Below are positions 4,442-6,232 of a DNA stretch of 6,232 nt, one piece after another (within the stretch, counting starts at the first letter, position 1; every line of letters starts with the position of its first letter). The position numbers were made by a program, and so were the translations under genes. The stretch is from Acidobacteriota bacterium (GTDB taxonomy: Bacteria > Acidobacteriota > Terriglobia > UBA7540). The stretch spans positions 1 through 6,232 of the forward strand of contig JAKAWN010000398.1 of assembly GCA_021827245.1 (NCBI GenBank), in the 5' to 3' direction. The notes under the pieces were generated by a model, which was given only the letters and a program-made list of their open reading frames with translations, was not told the origin of the DNA and searched no databases.

Positions 4442-6232
4442 TCATTTACCTCCCGCGGGCGCTTCGTCGGGCTGCGACGGCGCGAGGGCATGCGCCCTTC
4501 GGGCACCAGCGACTTTTTCGACGACACAGAAGATGACAGGAACAAAAAAGATGGCGATAAGGCTCGCGCCGATCATGCCGCCGATGACGGTGGTTCCCAT
4601 AATCCGCCGGGCAACGGCCCCCGCCCCGGACGCCACCCAAAGCGGCGCCACTCCAAAAATAAACGCGAACGACGTCATCAGAATCGGTCGCAGACGCAGA
4701 CGCGCCCCTTCCAGCGCCGAGTCGATCAGCGGCCGCCCTTTTTCATACTGCCCTTTGGCAAAGGCGACGATCAGAATGGCATTCTTGGCCGCAAGACCAA
4801 TCAGCATCACCAGACCAATCTGCGCGTACACGTCGTTTTGAAGCTGAACCATGTACGGCGGCATGATCGCGAGGTCCACCACGCGGCGCAAGTACAACAT
4901 GCCGAACGCCCCCAGGACGGCGATGGGCGTCGAAAGCAGCACACTGAACGGCAGTGACCAGCTTTCATAAAGCGCCGCCAGGATCAGGAAAACGAACAGG
5001 AATGACATTGCAAAAATCGTCATCGGTGAAACGCCGCGCGCTGCTTTTGCCTCCTGATAGGACATGCCCATCCAGTCGTAGCCCATGCCGGAGGGCATCG
5101 TCTTCCTAAAGACCTGCTTGAGAGTGGCCATGGCTTGCGTCGAGCTGTAGCCGGAAGCCGCACTGATGTTAAGCTCGACGGAGTTATACTCGTTGTAATG
5201 CATGATGAATTCCGGGCCATAGCGCGTCTTGAATTTCGCCAAGGTTGATAGCGGGACCATTTGGCCGAGGTCGTTTCGAACGTAATATTGGCTCAAATCC
5301 CGGGTGTTTGTCCGATAGGGCCCCGCCCCTTCCACGTACACCTGCCATTGCCGGCCGAAGCGGTTGAAGTAATTAACAAAATAGCCTCCCATGAAGGTCT
5401 GGATGCTCTGGTAAATGTTGGCAATGGGGATGCCCAGCTTGAGCGCCTTCCTGCGATCTACGTCTACAAACTCCTCCGGCACGCTGGGCTTGAAAGACGT
5501 ACTGATGCTGGCGATATCCGGGCGCTTGCGAGCCGCGGCCATGAACTTCTCCACGTTGGCCCACAGGTAGGGAATGCCGCGGCCATTCCGGTCTTCGAGG
5601 ATCATTGTAACGCCCCCGGACGTCCCTACCCCGGGAATGGCAGGCGGGGGGAAGGAAAAGACAGTCCCCTGCGGAAGTCGCGGGAGCACTTCATTTAGGT
5701 GCTGTTCGATGGCTTCATACTGCTCGTCCGGTTTCGTCCGCTGGCTCCAAGGCTTTTCAACAGCGAAAAAGAAGGCGGTGTTAGTAGCCTGAACGTAGCT
5801 CAGCAAGCTAAAGCCGATGACGCTGGTGACGTACTGGATGCCCGGGGTCTTGGCAATGATACGCTCGACCACTCGTGCGGCCGCGCTCGTTTTTTGTAAC
5901 GAAAAGTCCCGCGGGAGCTCCATGTTCACAAAAACATAGCCCTGGTCTTCATTGGGCAAAAAACCGGTTGGCAATCGTTCCCCAAAGAAAAGCGCTCCCA
6001 CCACCACCAGCCCGAGGAGCACCATGGCGATGACACTCTTCCGAATCAATTGTCCCGAAATGCGAATGTAAAGCTCTCTTCCGCGGTTGAAAGTGCGATT
6101 GAACCAATCGAAGAACCAGCCCAGGGGGCCGCGTGACTTTTGCCGCCGCAGCAGCAACGCTGCGAGGGCGGGGCTGAGGCTGAGGGCATTAAAGGCAGAG
6201 ATAATCACGGAGACGGCAATCGTCAGGGCAAA
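4442..6232 (-). CDS. HAE1 (MexF/AcrB-like) RND multidrug efflux permease, C-terminal part
   Basis: Open from the right edge to the TGA at 4444-4442: 596 codons visible. About 450 N-terminal residues of a typical protein of 1,040-1,060 are missing. The fragment begins in a membrane helix (FALTIAVSVIISAFNALSLS, roughly AcrB TM5-6), continues into TM7 at about residues 66-84, then GFLPNEDQG, which opens the second large periplasmic loop. MexF-like PPPAIPGVGTSGG and the porter/docking domains follow. TM8-TM12 lie at about 405-573. The family motif LAAKNAILIVAFAKG carries the TM10 lysine (codon 4786-4784) equivalent to AcrB Lys940 of the proton relay; its partner aspartates in TM4 lie outside the window. 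The family is a proton-driven trimer in the inner membrane that exports drugs or organic compounds with a periplasmic adaptor and an outer-membrane channel. The GTG at 6208 is internal, not a start, because the homology continues upstream. No outer-membrane channel gene follows. Confidence 0.95.
   Translation of the reverse strand, partial: FALTIAVSVIISAFNALSLSPALAALLLRRQKSRGPLGWFFDWFNRTFNRGRELYIRISGQLIRKSVIAMVLLGLVVVGALFFGERLPTGFLPNEDQGYVFVNMELPRDFSLQKTSAAARVVERIIAKTPGIQYVTSVIGFSLLSYVQATNTAFFFAVEKPWSQRTKPDEQYEAIEQHLNEVLPRLPQGTVFSFPPPAIPGVGTSGGVTMILEDRNGRGIPYLWANVEKFMAAARKRPDIASISTSFKPSVPEEFVDVDRRKALKLGIPIANIYQSIQTFMGGYFVNYFNRFGRQWQVYVEGAGPYRTNTRDLSQYYVRNDLGQMVPLSTLAKFKTRYGPEFIMHYNEYNSVELNISAASGYSSTQAMATLKQVFRKTMPSGMGYDWMGMSYQEAKAARGVSPMTIFAMSFLFVFLILAALYESWSLPFSVLLSTPIAVLGAFGMLYLRRVVDLAIMPPYMVQLQNDVYAQIGLVMLIGLAAKNAILIVAFAKGQYEKGRPLIDSALEGARLRLRPILMTSFAFIFGVAPLWVASGAGAVARRIMGTTVIGGMIGASLIAIFFVPVIFCVVEKVAGARRAHALAPSQPDEAPAGGK

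Noticed and set aside
6206..6208. GTG at 6208 as the start of the RND gene
   Set aside because: The eight codons upstream, up to the window edge, continue the conserved helix (FALTIAVS), and a complete RND permease is about 450 residues longer, so the gene is simply cut by the window.
1..6232. CRISPR array, insertion sequence, tRNA, rRNA or integrase attachment site
   Set aside because: No repeat-spacer pattern, transposase, terminal inverted repeats or RNA-gene signature was seen on either strand.

Overview
The window is G+C-rich bacterial DNA with compact Shine-Dalgarno-led genes. The organism is most likely an acidobacterium or a relative. This is inferred from the type of regulator (a winged helix, one membrane helix, a TolB/FlgO-like domain and TPRs, as abundant in Acidobacteriota) and from the style of the RND pump. 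No rRNA, tRNA or other taxonomic marker is present, so the assignment is tentative.

Layout: (1) Positions 1-1530, minus strand: the N-terminal 510 residues of a CadC/ToxR-like membrane-anchored transcriptional regulator whose C-terminus lies beyond the left edge. It has a near-consensus sigma-70 promoter (TTGACT-16-TATAAT) and a strong ribosome binding site. (2) Positions 1531-1723: a divergent regulatory region. It holds three exact copies of AGTTYAYY spaced 10 bp apart, directly upstream of a weak promoter that points towards the next operon. (3) Positions 1724-3908, plus strand: a tight three-gene operon of a TauE/SafE-type permease, a DUF1634 three-helix membrane protein, and a cytidylate-kinase-like protein with an altered P-loop and a C-terminal BON-like domain. 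(4) Positions 3909-4441: a gap between convergent genes with no intact gene. It contains a DUF2314-like reading frame broken by one in-frame TAG, plus an apparently orphaned translation start at the end of the RND gene. (5) Positions 4442-6232, minus strand: the C-terminal 596 residues of an HAE1/MexF-like RND efflux permease, whose N-terminal half lies beyond the right edge.

Working model (inference): the membrane regulator binds the 10-bp repeats and switches on the divergent permease operon. The permease and the DUF1634 protein probably form an exporter or importer for a small, possibly sulfur-containing, anion. The kinase-like/BON protein may be a nucleotide- or ligand-sensing accessory rather than an active kinase. 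The RND pump is a separate transcription unit. The points most worth a second look are the tandem operator, the degenerate kinase-BON protein and the decayed DUF2314 frame.
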